From Bromus sterilis (Eukaryota > Streptophyta > Magnoliopsida > Poales > Poaceae): 64,000 nt of DNA. The notes beneath the pieces are model-generated. The model searched no databases and was not told the origin of the DNA. It saw only the letters and a list, made by a program, of their open reading frames with translations. The stretch lies in assembly GCA_950022295.1 (NCBI GenBank), contig OX465598.1:67006001-67070000 (forward strand), read 5' to 3'. The position numbers were made by a program, and so were the translations under genes. Positions 1 to 11,175 of the stretch are shown one piece after another. Every line of letters begins with the position of its first letter. The stretch's first letter is position 1.

Positions 1-1692
1 GGGATGATGGTGAACATGGTGTTGATGAAAGTGAAACTGTGTCGGTGAATCCACCCTAATACAAGGTGAACGATGAGAGGCTGTGTAGGAGTACACAGTG
101 GGTTGTCTCGTTGAACACCGCCTTAAGCATCGAGTTCTTGTATGGTAATCCAAGACAAAGAGTACAACCACACATTGGGCTCACTGACCCCTCTCGGCCT
201 AGTACCTTGATCCGTGTCGACGTCCAGGAGTCACATTAGTTCGGGCTTTCCATTTGGCATCTGCATAGAAAAAGAATGAAGGAAGGGTTGTATCATCCTA
301 GATATGTGGGTGCACCTGTGAGGCAGGAAAACCATCTGCTAAAGGTGGCGTCTCGGTCACCTACATTGTCTAAGTCCGTTTCGTTGATCCGTCCGGACTC
401 TCGAGCGGTAGCAACTCAGATAGTCGACTCCTGGAATAGACCGGTTGTGAGCGAGGTGTCGTGGTGAACATCCTCGCTGTCACCTCTTGAACGGTGGCGA
501 GACCTGGCGGTAACCGATGGTCATGTGTGTGTAGTTTACACCCTTGCAAGGTTAACAAAACTATTCGAATAGCCGCGTCCACGGTTAAGGACTACTTGGA
601 ACCTGTACCTGATTATTAGACAACTTGAACTGGATACTTCTAAAATACACCAAGATAAGTGTGAGTGCTATGGCGTGCTTTCTCGTGGGGAAGTCGAGGA
701 AGGCACCATAGTGGTGTATTGGTTGGAGATGTAGTGGACTCGTGTACGCTTCTTACCTCAAGTCTGGTATTCGTAGTTCAGGATTAGCCAAGTCAAAGCT
801 GGCACTTCTGCATGATGAAACCCCACCTCCCTTTACCTTGATACTTGAGCATGAGTAGTATAGATCTGATGTAAGTCTTGCTGAGTACGACTTTGTACTC
901 ACGTTTGCTTATTCTATGTTTTAGATGAGAACCCGGACCCCGATGGAGTCACCGACCTAAAGCTCGACGTTGACTAAGTTAGCATAGTCCCAGACAGCAG
1001 TCTGGTCCCTCGTGGAAGGGCATGTTTGTTTACAAGGCTTCTCTAAGCCATTTGTTAAACTTGTCTGTACTCAGACCAAATTTGCTTCCGTTGTATGATG
1101 TAATGTGATCACAGACATGTGATCTTTGTATGCTCTATGTGTATATCAATAAAGAGTACTTTCTAGAGTTATGTGATGATACCTGCTGTTCATACTAGGC
1201 ATGTGTGCTGCGTGTATGTTTATAACATGCATGTCTTAGTATGGGTTTCGAGACCTTAGTTGTGATCTGGCTGGCGGTCCTTTATACACCAAGTGGCCCT
1301 TAGATGTGCATAGCTTGGGGCATCGCGATGCGATTGTTCGTGATTCTATCACGTGCACACTTTGTTGTATGATCAAGCCCGCCCTAGACCCCGACTAAGT
1401 GATCGGGCTGGAGTAAGTTTATGTAAGAGTTAGGATCCAATCGATAACATGGTTGAGGCGACTTGTCTATGAGTATGGGATTCACCACCCATAAGAATTT
1501 AGACTTGTGAGCGGACGTTGAGGACCCATCTCAGTTGATCATCCGGCCTGAATGGGATGCCCCTCACGTTCGATGCTTACCGAGAACGTTCTGTGCTTGG
1601 CCTTGTCTGCTTCGACAAGTGGGTACAATTCTCGGCTCTCCATGTGATTGTATCGTGACTGGAATTACATACGTTAACCCCGGGTCCCGACA
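1..1692 (+). repeat. 5' LTR (3' 1692 bases only)
   Basis: Matches 8435-10126 base for base except about 15 substitutions. It ends in GGGTCCCGACA, followed four bases later by the primer-binding site. AATAAA near 1148 matches the polyadenylation signal of the 3' copy. Confidence 0.95.
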
Positions 1693-1696
1693 CACT

Positions 1697-1708
1697 TGGT
1701 ATCAGAGC
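1697..1708 (+). promoter_or_regulatory. Primer-binding site (initiator tRNA-Met type)
   Basis: TGGTATCAGAGC lies four bases after the LTR end. It is the classic plant retrotransposon complement to the 3' end of initiator tRNA-Met and fixes the LTR/internal boundary. Confidence 0.93.
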
Positions 1709-2164
1709 AGGACTGTCTGTAGGCTTATCAAACCCTTGGTCGAAGTCGAGTCTAGCATTCTATAGTTATATAGTTACTCTGGGTATAAGGGAACAACGTA
1801 AGGCTTCTTTTTCTCCTTACCCTCATCGATCTGAGTTCTGAGTCACCCTTATCTTTTCTACGGGATGATAGGACTAGGCTCATCTATGTCTGACTAGAAC
1901 ATCTCGTTGAGTGCTTCCTTGTAGCCGTAGGATTGTTGTGGTCGTCCAGAGTCTTCGTGTCTTTGAGTTCCTTGAGGAAGTTTTGTCCAATCTCCTCGAG
2001 GTCGTCTTGTTTTCCATCCCGGTGTAGCCGTTATGCTGCCGGATTTATCCCGTGTTTCTGTGGATCATTGCCTTCGCATTATAATCCTTTCCGCCTTCAT
2101 CATGTCTTGTTATCCTTGAATCCATCATTCAACCTGTTCTGATTGTTTATTTTTATCACACAGG

Positions 2165-5100
2165 ATGTCAGGTGGAACTCGTAGTGCTGTTCGTCAGAAT
2201 CGAGACCGTGTTCGGAATCGAAATGATGATGCACCTCCACCACCGCCTTCTGCGGCGGAAATCATGATGGAAGCTGAGAAGAATCAACGCGATCAGACAC
2301 GCCTTCTGGAGCTCATCGAGCAGAATACCTCACGTCATCGCAATGTGGTTGTGAGCATTCAGGACTTCATCCTCCTCAAGCCACCGGTATTCCGATGTTC
2401 TTCTGAGCCCCTTGAAGTTGATGATTGGCTCCGTTCCATCGAGCGTAAGCTTGATAATGCACATGTTGCTCCCGATGACCGAGTTATTTTCGCGGTATAC
2501 TTCCTGGAAGGTGCTGCTCTCCAATGGTGGGAGAACTATGTTGCTATGCAACCAGTTAGTCACGTAGTGACTTGGCAGGAGTTCTGTGTTGCCTTTCGAG
2601 GGTACCACATTCTGGATGAATTGATGGAGCGCAAGAAGGAAGAGTTCTGCAATTTGACTCAAGGAGAGATGTCCATCCATGAGTATGTGAGAGAATTCAA
2701 CCGTCTTGCTCGGTATGCCCAAGATGAGATCACCACCGATGCCAGAAAGCAGGTAAGGTTCCGCAAGGGACTTAGCCCCATCCTTCGTCATGATCTCAAC
2801 CTCCTTGAATTTGCCACCTTTGAGGATTTAGTCAACAGATCCTTCAGAGCTGAGCATGGCAATGAAATTTTCGAGGAGTCCCGTAAGCATGCTCTTGAGC
2901 TCGCCCCTTCTTCAAGTTCAGCCCCTCAGAAACGCCGAATTTGGATTCCAACCAGAGCCATACCTCAAAACTTTCTTCAGAGGCCACCATCCAATATATG
3001 CCATCCACCCCAACACATTATTCCACCTCGGAATGATGGTGTGCACCCAAGCAATCCCACTCCCAGCAGTTCAGACAGGGTATGCTTTAAGTGTGGTCTT
3101 CCAGGCCATTACTATCGTCAATGCCCTCAGGTCTTGATGGCACCACGTCATTCTCGACCCAAGCCTCCAAAGAAATCAGCCACCAAAGCCATCCCAGCAA
3201 AGCTTTCAGCCACAAGTAGTGGTTGTGTGAACCAAATCTCAGTTGAGGACACCACTGATGCTTCTGACGTCATTCTTGGTACACTCCCAGTCAATCATGT
3301 CCCCGCCTCCGTTCTTTTCGATCCAGGAGCTTCTCATTCATTCATGTCGGAGAGTTATGCACTTCGGCATGGATTTTCTTTTGAAGAAATGTTTTCTCCA
3401 ATGATCATTCAAACTCCTGGTTCAAAGTGGCAAACTAATAGAGTAAGCCATGGCAATCAAATTGAAATTGAGGGTTTAGTATTCCTTGCCTCTCTTATAG
3501 CCCTCAAGTCTTCGGACATTGATGTCATCCTAGGAATGGATTGGTTATCAAGGCAGAATGCTTTCCTTGATTGTAAAGCCAAATCAGTCAAACTCACCCA
3601 TCCTTCAGGCCAGACCATTGACTACACATCACCCAGCTCTAGAATCCAGATGCATACTTTGAATGTGCTTCCCCTTCCAGACCTTGAAGATGTTCCGGTG
3701 GTTCGTGACTTCCCGGATGTCTTTCCTGAAGAGCTGCCAGGCATGCCACCCGACAGGTGTGTAGAATTCATAGTGGATCTTATACCAGGCACAGCCCCAA
3801 TCTCCAGACGTCCATATAGAATGGCCCCACATGAGTTAGCTGAGCTAAAAACCCAACTTGATGCTTCGTTGGCAAAAGGCTTCATCCGCCCTAGCTCATC
3901 GCCATGGGGTTGCCCCGTTCTGTTCGTAACGAAGAAAGATGGAACAGAAAGGATGTGCGTAGACTATCGCCCGCTAAATCTAGCGACGATAAAGAACAAG
4001 TACCCACTGCCCAGGATCAATGATCTTTATGATCAACTTGCTGGATCCTCTGTCTTCTCCAAGATGGATTTGAGATTAGGCTATCATCAAATCAAAATCC
4101 GAAACGAGGACATTCCAAAAAAGGCTTTCACTACTCGTTATGGTCTTTACGAGTATAGTGTCATGTCCTTCGGTTAGACCAATGCCCCCGCCACATTCTC
4201 GCGCTTGATGAATTCGATCTTCATGGAGTACCTAGATAAATTTGTTGTGGTTTATCTTGATGACATTCTCATCTACTCGAAGAACGAAGAAGAGCACGCA
4301 GAACATCTTAGGTTGGTATTGATGAAACTTAGAGAGCACCGCCTTTATGCCAAGTTCTCCAAGTGTGAATTTTGGCTACCAGAAGTGACCTACTTAGGCC
4401 ACGTGATTTCTGCGAAAGGTGTTGCAGTCAATCCCGAGAGAGTTCAGGCCGTCCTTGACTGGACTCCACCTGAATCGGTTAAGCAAGTTAGGAGTTTTCT
4501 CGGCCTAGCAAGCTATTGCCGCCGCTTCGTCGAGAACTTTTCTAAAGTTGCAAAGCCTCTTACTGAACTCCTCAAGAAAGATAAGAAATTCCAATGGACC
4601 CCCAAGTGCGAGGAAATCTTTCAAGAGCTAAAAAGAAGATTGACTTCTGCACCCGTACTTGCACCTCCAGACGCCAAAAGGGATTTCGAAATCTATTGTG
4701 ATGCTTCACGGCAAGGGTTAGGATGCATACTTATGCAAGATTGACATGTGGTAGCTTATGCTTCACGCCAGTTGCGGCCACATGAAGAGAACTATCCTAC
4801 CCATGATCTTGAACTCGCTGCTGTAGTTCATGCCCTGAAGACTTGGCGACATTACCTCCTTGGTAATCGTTGTGAGATTTATTCCGACCACCAAAGCCTC
4901 AAATATATTTTCACCCAGCCAGATCTTAATCTCAGGCAAAGACGCTGGATAGAGTTGATAAAAGATTATGACTTAGGAATTTCTTACACCCCAGGCAAGG
5001 CCAATGTCATGGCTGATGCACTAAGTCGTAAGTCGTACTGTAACAACCTCATGTTACGGCAGTATCAACCACTTCTTCATGAGGAATTTCGAAAGCTCAA

Positions 5101-6646
5101 TCTCGAGATTGTTCCTCCTGGATCTCTTTTCAACTTGGTGGCGAAACCAACCCTTGAGGATCAGATCATAGTTGCCCAAAGGCGTGCACGAGGTGTTCGC
5201 CGGATCAAGGAGAACATTGCTAGCGGAGTTGCTAAATGTTTCTCCACAGATAGTAAAGGAACGGTATTCTTTGAAAATCGTTTGGTAGTACCTAAGAATA
5301 GGGATCTACGGCAACTCATCCTCAAAGAAGCCCATGACACACCCCTCTCGATTCATTCTGGTAGCACAAAAATGTACCGAGATCTACGCCAGAGATTTTG
5401 GTGGACCCGGATGAAGAGAAACATTGCTCGATTTGTTGCTGAATGTGATGTTTGTCGTCGCATTAAGGCAGAACACCAAAGACCTGCTGGTACACTTCAA
5501 CCTTTGCCTATTCCAGAGTGGAAATGGGACAAAGTCGGTATGGACTTCATCACCGGCTTTCCAAAAACCCAGAAAGGAAATGATGCCATCTTCGTTGTGA
5601 TAGATAGGCTTTCCAAAGTTGCTCACTTCCTTCCAGTTCGCGAGTCTATAACTGCTAGCCAGTTAGCGGACTTCTACATCTCTAGAATTGTGTCTCTTCA
5701 CGGTGTTCCTTTGGTAATCAATTCTGATCATGGTAGCCTTTTCACCTCTAGATTCTGGGGAAGCTTTCAGAATGCTATGGGAACTCATCTCTCCTTTAGT
5801 ACAGCTTTTCATCCTCAGTCTAGCGGTCAAGTCGAAAGGGTTAATCAAATCTTGGAAGACATGCTTAGAGCTTGTGTTATCTCTTTCGGAAAGAATTGGG
5901 AGAAATCTATTCCCTTCACCGAATTTGCTTATAACAATAGCTATCAATCTAGTCTGAACATGGCTCCTTTTGAACTCCTATACGGACGACGATGTCGAAC
6001 ACCCCTTAACTGGTCAGAAACCGGTGAAAGACAACTCTTTGGACCGGATATGATCAAGGAAGCAGAAGAGCAAGTTCGCATTGTTCGTGATCGTTTGAAA
6101 GCCGCACAGTCTCGTCAGAAAAGCTACTATGATCGCCATCATAGGCAAGAGAGCTACAATCTGAATGAGAAGGCTTACCTCCGGGTTACTCCTCTGAAGG
6201 GAACCCAAAGATTTGGTATCAAAGGCAAGTTGGCCCCACGTTACATCGGACCTTTCCGCATTCTAGCTAAACGTGGAGATGTTTCCTACCAACTTGAACT
6301 ACCCCCTCACCTTTCCCGAGTACATGATGTATTCCATGTGTCACAACTCAGGCGTTGCTTCAAGGACCCCATCCGCGAAGTTGACCATGAAACGCTTGAT
6401 CTCCAAGATGACCTTTCTTATCGAGAGTACCCTGTTCGTATTCTTGATTCCGCCAAGCGTGTCACTCGTCGTCAGAAGATCAAGTTCCTCAAAGTGCAAT
6501 GGTGACATCACTCCAAGAAAGAAGCAACATGGGAAAGAGAAGACCGCCTCCGTGCCGAGTACCCCACCTTCCTCCCGACGACTTCTGAATCTCGGGACGA
6601 GATTCTTTTGAGTGGGGGTGAATTGTCAGAACCCCAACTAGGGTAA
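2165..6646 (+). pseudogene. gag-pol polyprotein with three in-frame stops
   Basis: One continuous frame from ATG 2165 into the 3' LTR (TAA 6644-6646), broken only by stops at 4175-4177, 4742-4744 and 6503-6505; there is no frameshift. Domains in order: gag; a CCHC knuckle CFKCGLPGHYYRQC near residue 305; aspartic protease with DPGASHSF near residue 386; reverse transcriptase with YLDD at about 4252; RNase H with the ICDAS-like start near 4690; integrase with HHCC zinc region near 5350-5465 and DDE residues in GMDFITGF, INSDHGS and GQVERVNQ; then a chromodomain-like tail with a final EATWERED motif. The first stop is in the RT domain, the second in RNase H, the third in the chromodomain-like tail. 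As read it cannot give a full polyprotein, although the element is young; it may still be mobilised in trans. Confidence 0.93.
6609..6623 (+). other. Polypurine tract
   Basis: Purine-rich TTGAGTGGGGGTGAAT run directly before the TGTCAG start of the 3' LTR; plus-strand priming site. Confidence 0.8.
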
Positions 6647-9600
6647 GTGCTAGGGTTTGCTTGTCCCTTTTCATCATGCAAAAATTTCAAAAGAAATTCA
6701 AAAGTGGGGAAAAGAAAAGCCCTGAGAAATTTAAATCAAATGGCCAGACAAAAATTTCTTCCAAAAATTCCTCTGGTATTTTTGAAAAGTCTTATAAATA
6801 TGCATGATCACATATAAAGTGAAGTGGGTCCCAGCCCATCTCCCTCGTCTAGTCGCCTTCCTCCCCGCCGAGCCAAGCAGCACGGTGGCGTGCATGCCGT
6901 GGCCGCCGACGCCGGCAGGGCCACGCAGCTGCTCCCCGTGCCCTATCTCCTCGCCAGGGGAACCCCCTCGAAGCTCTGCACCAGTTCCCCCTCTCCCCGC
7001 TCTCCCTCACGGTCTCCCTCGCCGGAATCTCGCAGCCGCCCAAGAGCTCAACCTCGCCGCCATCGAGCGCCACCGCGGCCAACGGCCTCCCCTCCGTGCC
7101 CCGTGATGTCCAGTAGCTCCGCAACGTCGCCCCGCACCTCCCTGCAGAAGGAATCGGGCCGAAGCCCTCTGGAGACGACGCCCGTGTCTTCCCCGACTCC
7201 GGCAAGGCCGCCGTTCGCTGTTGAGGATTCCGGCACCTGCAACCCCTCCGCGGCCACTCCGTCTTCACCAACGAGCTCAGGGTGAGCCTGCGCCTCTTTC
7301 CCCTCTATCTCTGGCCCCTCCCATGCACCAGAGAGCTGCGCCGCCGCAAGTCCAGCCACGGCCGCCGCCTGGTTTCGGCCCCGGCGTCCCTCCCGAGCTC
7401 CCCCGTGGCGCCCGAGACGTCCCCGAGACGCGCACGTCCACGGGCTACATCCTGGTAGCCCTGGCGCTGCTTCTAGCCGCCGGATTCGGCCACCCGTGCG
7501 TGCGCCGCCGTGCGCTGAGGTCGCCGCCGGCTAGACGCCGGTGGGCGGTTTAGTTAGGGGCTAACCCCCCCTGTTAATTGACCCTAGGTCAATGACAGGT
7601 GGGCCCCGTGGCCCTTAAGCCCCTCTGTTAATTAAAAAGAGAGGGGTTAACCCCCTGTGAGAATGACATGGGGGCCCCAGCTGTCAGCCCCCCCCTGTGA
7701 CGTCACCCTGACCTCAGCATGGCGCAATAAAGGTTTTCCAGTGAATTAAAGTAATTACAGAAATTCCAGAAATTACAGAAAATTGATTAAACTTTGGGAA
7801 TTCATAACTAATTCATATTAACTCCAAATTAAACATATAATATATGAAAAATTATCATAAAAATCCAAGGATTATGAATATGGGCTCTGTTTTCATGTTT
7901 GACCATTTTAAAATGGGTGAACAGTGCAAAACATCCATATGGATTTATTTCAAATTCAAATTTGAAGCACATTTGCAAATGACTTTGCATTTGACTTCTT
8001 TTAAATGGAATTGTACCCACCTTGTGACCAAGAACATCACCATTTCAAATTTGATCACGTGTCTGAGCATTGCAAATAAATTTATACCTTGTTTGATTGT
8101 TTGCTCGATAGACGTGCAACCGGAACCGGAGGCCACCCCCTTCGTTGAAGACCCCGATATCGAACCTCGTCAGCAAGGCAAGCAAACCCCATTATCATAT
8201 CTATAAAATCCCAATTCCCTCTCAGTCTCGCTTATGCATGTTTAGGAGATCATCTTGTATCGATTCTACCGCATAGTTGCACCCATATCCGATGCATGAC
8301 CTATCATCTTGTCACAGTAGTAAGCAAACCACAATCCTAGCTGACATAGGAGTTGATTGATATCATGAGGCCCCTTCAACTGTTATAGCTTAATGCATGC
8401 TTAGTGTTACATGAGGTTGCTTTTGATGTGAGTCGGGATGATGGTGAACATGGTGTTGATGAAAGTGAAATTGTGTCGGTGAATCCACCCTAATACAAGG
8501 TGAACGATGAGAGGCTGTGTAGGAGTACACAGTGGGTTGTCTCGTTGAACACCGCCTTAAGCATCGAGTTCTTGTATGGTAATCCAAGACAAAGAGTACA
8601 ACCACACATTGGGCTCACTGACCCCTCTCGGCCTAGTACCTTGATCCGTGTCGACGTCCAGGAGTCACATTAGTTCGGGCTTTCCATTTGGCATCTGCAT
8701 AGAAAAAGAATGAAGGAATGGTTGTATCATCCTAGATATGTGGGTGCACCTGTGAGGCAGGAAAACCATCTGCTAAAGGTGGCGTCTCGGTCACCTACAT
8801 TGTCTGAGTCTGTTTCGTTGATCCGGCCGGACTCTCGAGCGGTAGCAACTCAGATAGTCGACTCCTGGAATAGACCGGTTGTGAGCGAGGTGTCGTGGTG
8901 AACATCCTCGCTGTCACCTCTTGAATGGTGGCGAGACCTGGCGGTAACCGATGGTCATGTGTGTGTAGTTTACACCCTTGCAAGGTTAACAAAACTATTC
9001 GAATAGCCGCGTCCGCGGTTAAGGACTACTTGGAACCTGTACCTGATTATTAGACAACTTGAACTGGATACTTCTAAAATACACCAAGATAAGTGTGAGT
9101 GCTATGGCGTGCTTTCTCGTGGGGAAGTCGAGGAAGGCACCATAGTGGTGTATTGGTTGGAGATGTAGTGGACTCGTGTACGCTTCTTACCTCAAGTCTG
9201 GTATTCGTAGTTCAGGATTAGCCAAGTCAAAGCTGGCACTTCTGCATGATGAAACCCCACCTCCCTTTACCTTGATACTTGAGCATGAGTAGTATAGATC
9301 TGATGTAAGTCTTGCTGAGTACGACTTTGTACTCACGTTTGCTTATTCTATGTTTTAGATGAGAACCCGGACCCCGATGGAGTCACCGACCTAAAGCTCG
9401 ACGTTGACTAAGTTAGCATAGTCCCAGACAGCAGTCTGGTCCCTCGTGGAAGGGCATGTTTGTTTACAAGGCTTCTCTAAGCCATTTGTTAAACTTGTCT
9501 GTACTCAGACCAAATTTGCTTCCGTTGTATGATGTAATGTGATCACAGACATGTGATCTTTGTATGCTCTATGTGTATATCAATAAAGAGTACTTTCTAG

Positions 9601-10126
9601 AGTTATGTGATGATACCTGCTGTTCATACTAGGCATGTGTGCTGCGTGTATGTTTATAACATGCATGTCTTAGTATGGGTTTCGAGACCTTAGTTGTGAT
9701 CTGGCTGGCGGTCCTTTATACACCAAGTGGCCCTTAGATGTGCACAGCTTGGGGCATCGCGATGCGATTGTTCGTGATTCTATCACGTGCACACTTTGTT
9801 GTATGATCGAGCCCGCCCTAGACCCCGACTAAGTGATCGGGCTGGAGTAAGTTTATGTAAGAGTTAGGATCCAATCGATAAAATGGTTGAGGCGACTTGT
9901 CTATGAGTATGGGATTCACCACCCATAAGCATTTAGACTTGTGAGCGGACGTTGAGGACCCATCTCAGTTGATCATCCGGCCTGAATGGGATGCCCCTCA
10001 CGTTCGATGCTTACCGAGAACGTTCTGTGCTTGGCCTTGTCTGCTTAGACAAGTGGGTACGGTTCTCGGCTCTCCATGTGATTGTATCGTGACTGGAATT
10101 ACATACGCTAACCCCGGGTCCCGACA
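6624..10126 (+). repeat. 3' LTR, 3503 bp
   Basis: Starts TGTCAGAACCCC and ends GGGTCCCGACA (TGTC/GACA inverted ends). It contains a TATA box at 6793, a GC-rich transcribed block at about 6830-7560, an AT-rich block to about 8100, and AATAAA at 9582. With transcription starting near 6825 and polyadenylation near 9600, the repeat (R) region would be unusually long (inference). The GC-rich block has open frames on several strands, but they look like chance. Confidence 0.94.
6793..6800 (+). promoter_or_regulatory. LTR TATA box
   Basis: TATAAATA about 170 bases into the LTR, at the switch from AT-rich to GC-rich sequence; the only good TATA candidate in the first kilobase of the LTR. Confidence 0.55.
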
Positions 10127-10852
10127 TGCCCAATGAAGTGTGCCACACAACTTTCATATTGATCCTTTTCCATTCATAAAATCATCTTGAGGACGATTTG
10201 TGCAAGTCAAAACTGGTGCCAAATGAAGTGTGCCACTTGTTGCTTATCAACATGTAGTGGCTTTGTGTTCAAAAAAAAACTTGTAGTGGCTTCCTTTCTT
10301 TCTTTTTTTGTTGAGGAAACACTAAGAAAAACTGGTCGACGTGAGCGGCGCCTTTCCAGGCTTGTGAGGACAGGGTTCTGTAGCGGCGCCCAAGCAACGG
10401 CAGCACCAGCGGGCCCCGGCGGCGGTCCGCAAGAAGCAGCACCGCCGCTACGTTCTGCGGCGAACAGGTACACGCGCGTGCCATGTCTATCTGCTTGATC
10501 TCGAGTGATCTTCTGCGGGCCTTGGGCGAAATCCATCTGTAGGAAGTAGGCCTGGGGTCTCGAGAATTTCGACTCAGTTCGAGTTACTACCGTGTCGAAT
10601 ACTCGAATTCATGTGCAGATTTGAGCTTTAGTTGTCATTCGGATCCAAAGTCACCTCCTAAAAGCATTTAACTCGGTCTGATTGGACATTAATCATGCAA
10701 AATGTCTTGAGCTTCAATCCCTTGGATGGTGCTTACAGAGATGCTCAACAAACCCCAAAGAAAATTTAACATGAAATGTTAATGCAGAAGAGAATACTCC
10801 ACCCACTGTTTGGAAATGCCAGTAACTGAATTCAGAAAGAAAAACACCATAA
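10127..10852. other. Spacer between gypsy element and MITE
   Basis: No gene or repeat recognised. A GC-rich patch at about 10330-10480 is open in several frames without a convincing protein. CAATGAAGTGTGCCAC at 10132 recurs as CAAATGAAGTGTGCCAC near 10220. Confidence 0.5.
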
Positions 10853-11103
10853 GGGCATGTACAATGGTGCTATCTTAGTCTTATCATGCTGATGTGGAGG
10901 AGAGAGAAACTGGAAAAAAAAAGCTTTGCCTTTTCTTAGCTAAGAGATCACCTCTTAGCAATAATTCTCTCACCACAAATTTAGGAATCTCTACTTATTA
11001 TAACTAAACTAAGATAGAACCCATTGTATGTCACTTTTTTGTCATATATAAATTATGTGGCGGCGCTAAGATAGAACAATCTTATCAACCATTGTACATG
11101 CCC
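10853..11103. mobile_element. Tourist-like MITE (PIF/Harbinger), 251 bp
   Basis: Terminal inverted repeats GGGCATGTACAATGG and the reverse complement at CCATTGTACATGCCC, flanked by TAA on both sides (10850-10852, 11104-11106). A TAA/TTA target duplication and this end are typical of Tourist elements. It sits about 70 bases past the receptor kinase stop, so it probably lies in or next to that gene's 3' UTR. Confidence 0.9.
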
Positions 11104-11175
11104 TAAGGTTGTTACATCGTTTTACTTCCTTGGATGGAGTTCTGTCGCTGTCTACCATCCTTCCAAATATTTGCT

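Larger units (their letters stand above)
1..10126 (+). mobile_element. Ty3/gypsy LTR retrotransposon, Tekay/Del-like, nearly complete
   Basis: Directly visible: two LTR copies (1-1692, 5' end outside the window; 6624-10126), a tRNA-Met-type primer site, a gag-pol frame and a polypurine tract. The two LTRs align over 1692 bases at a constant offset of 8434 with no indel; I count about 15 substitutions by eye (about 0.9%), so the insertion is young, roughly a third of a million years with the usual grass LTR rate. The integrase tail ends in a chromodomain-like segment, which points to the Tekay/Del chromovirus lineage (family knowledge). Target-site duplication cannot be checked because the left end is missing. 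Confidence 0.93.

Noticed and set aside
2330..2791. 153-codon minus-strand ORF in the gag region
   Set aside because: Antisense shadow of the well-supported gag frame.
6824..7553. Several long open frames in the GC-rich part of the gypsy LTR
   Set aside because: Open in many frames on both strands with Pro/Arg/Ser-rich, low-complexity products; typical of GC-rich sequence, no domain.
10187..10536. ORFs of about 100 codons on both strands in the GC-rich patch
   Set aside because: Overlapping on both strands, no homology recognised, no promoter context.
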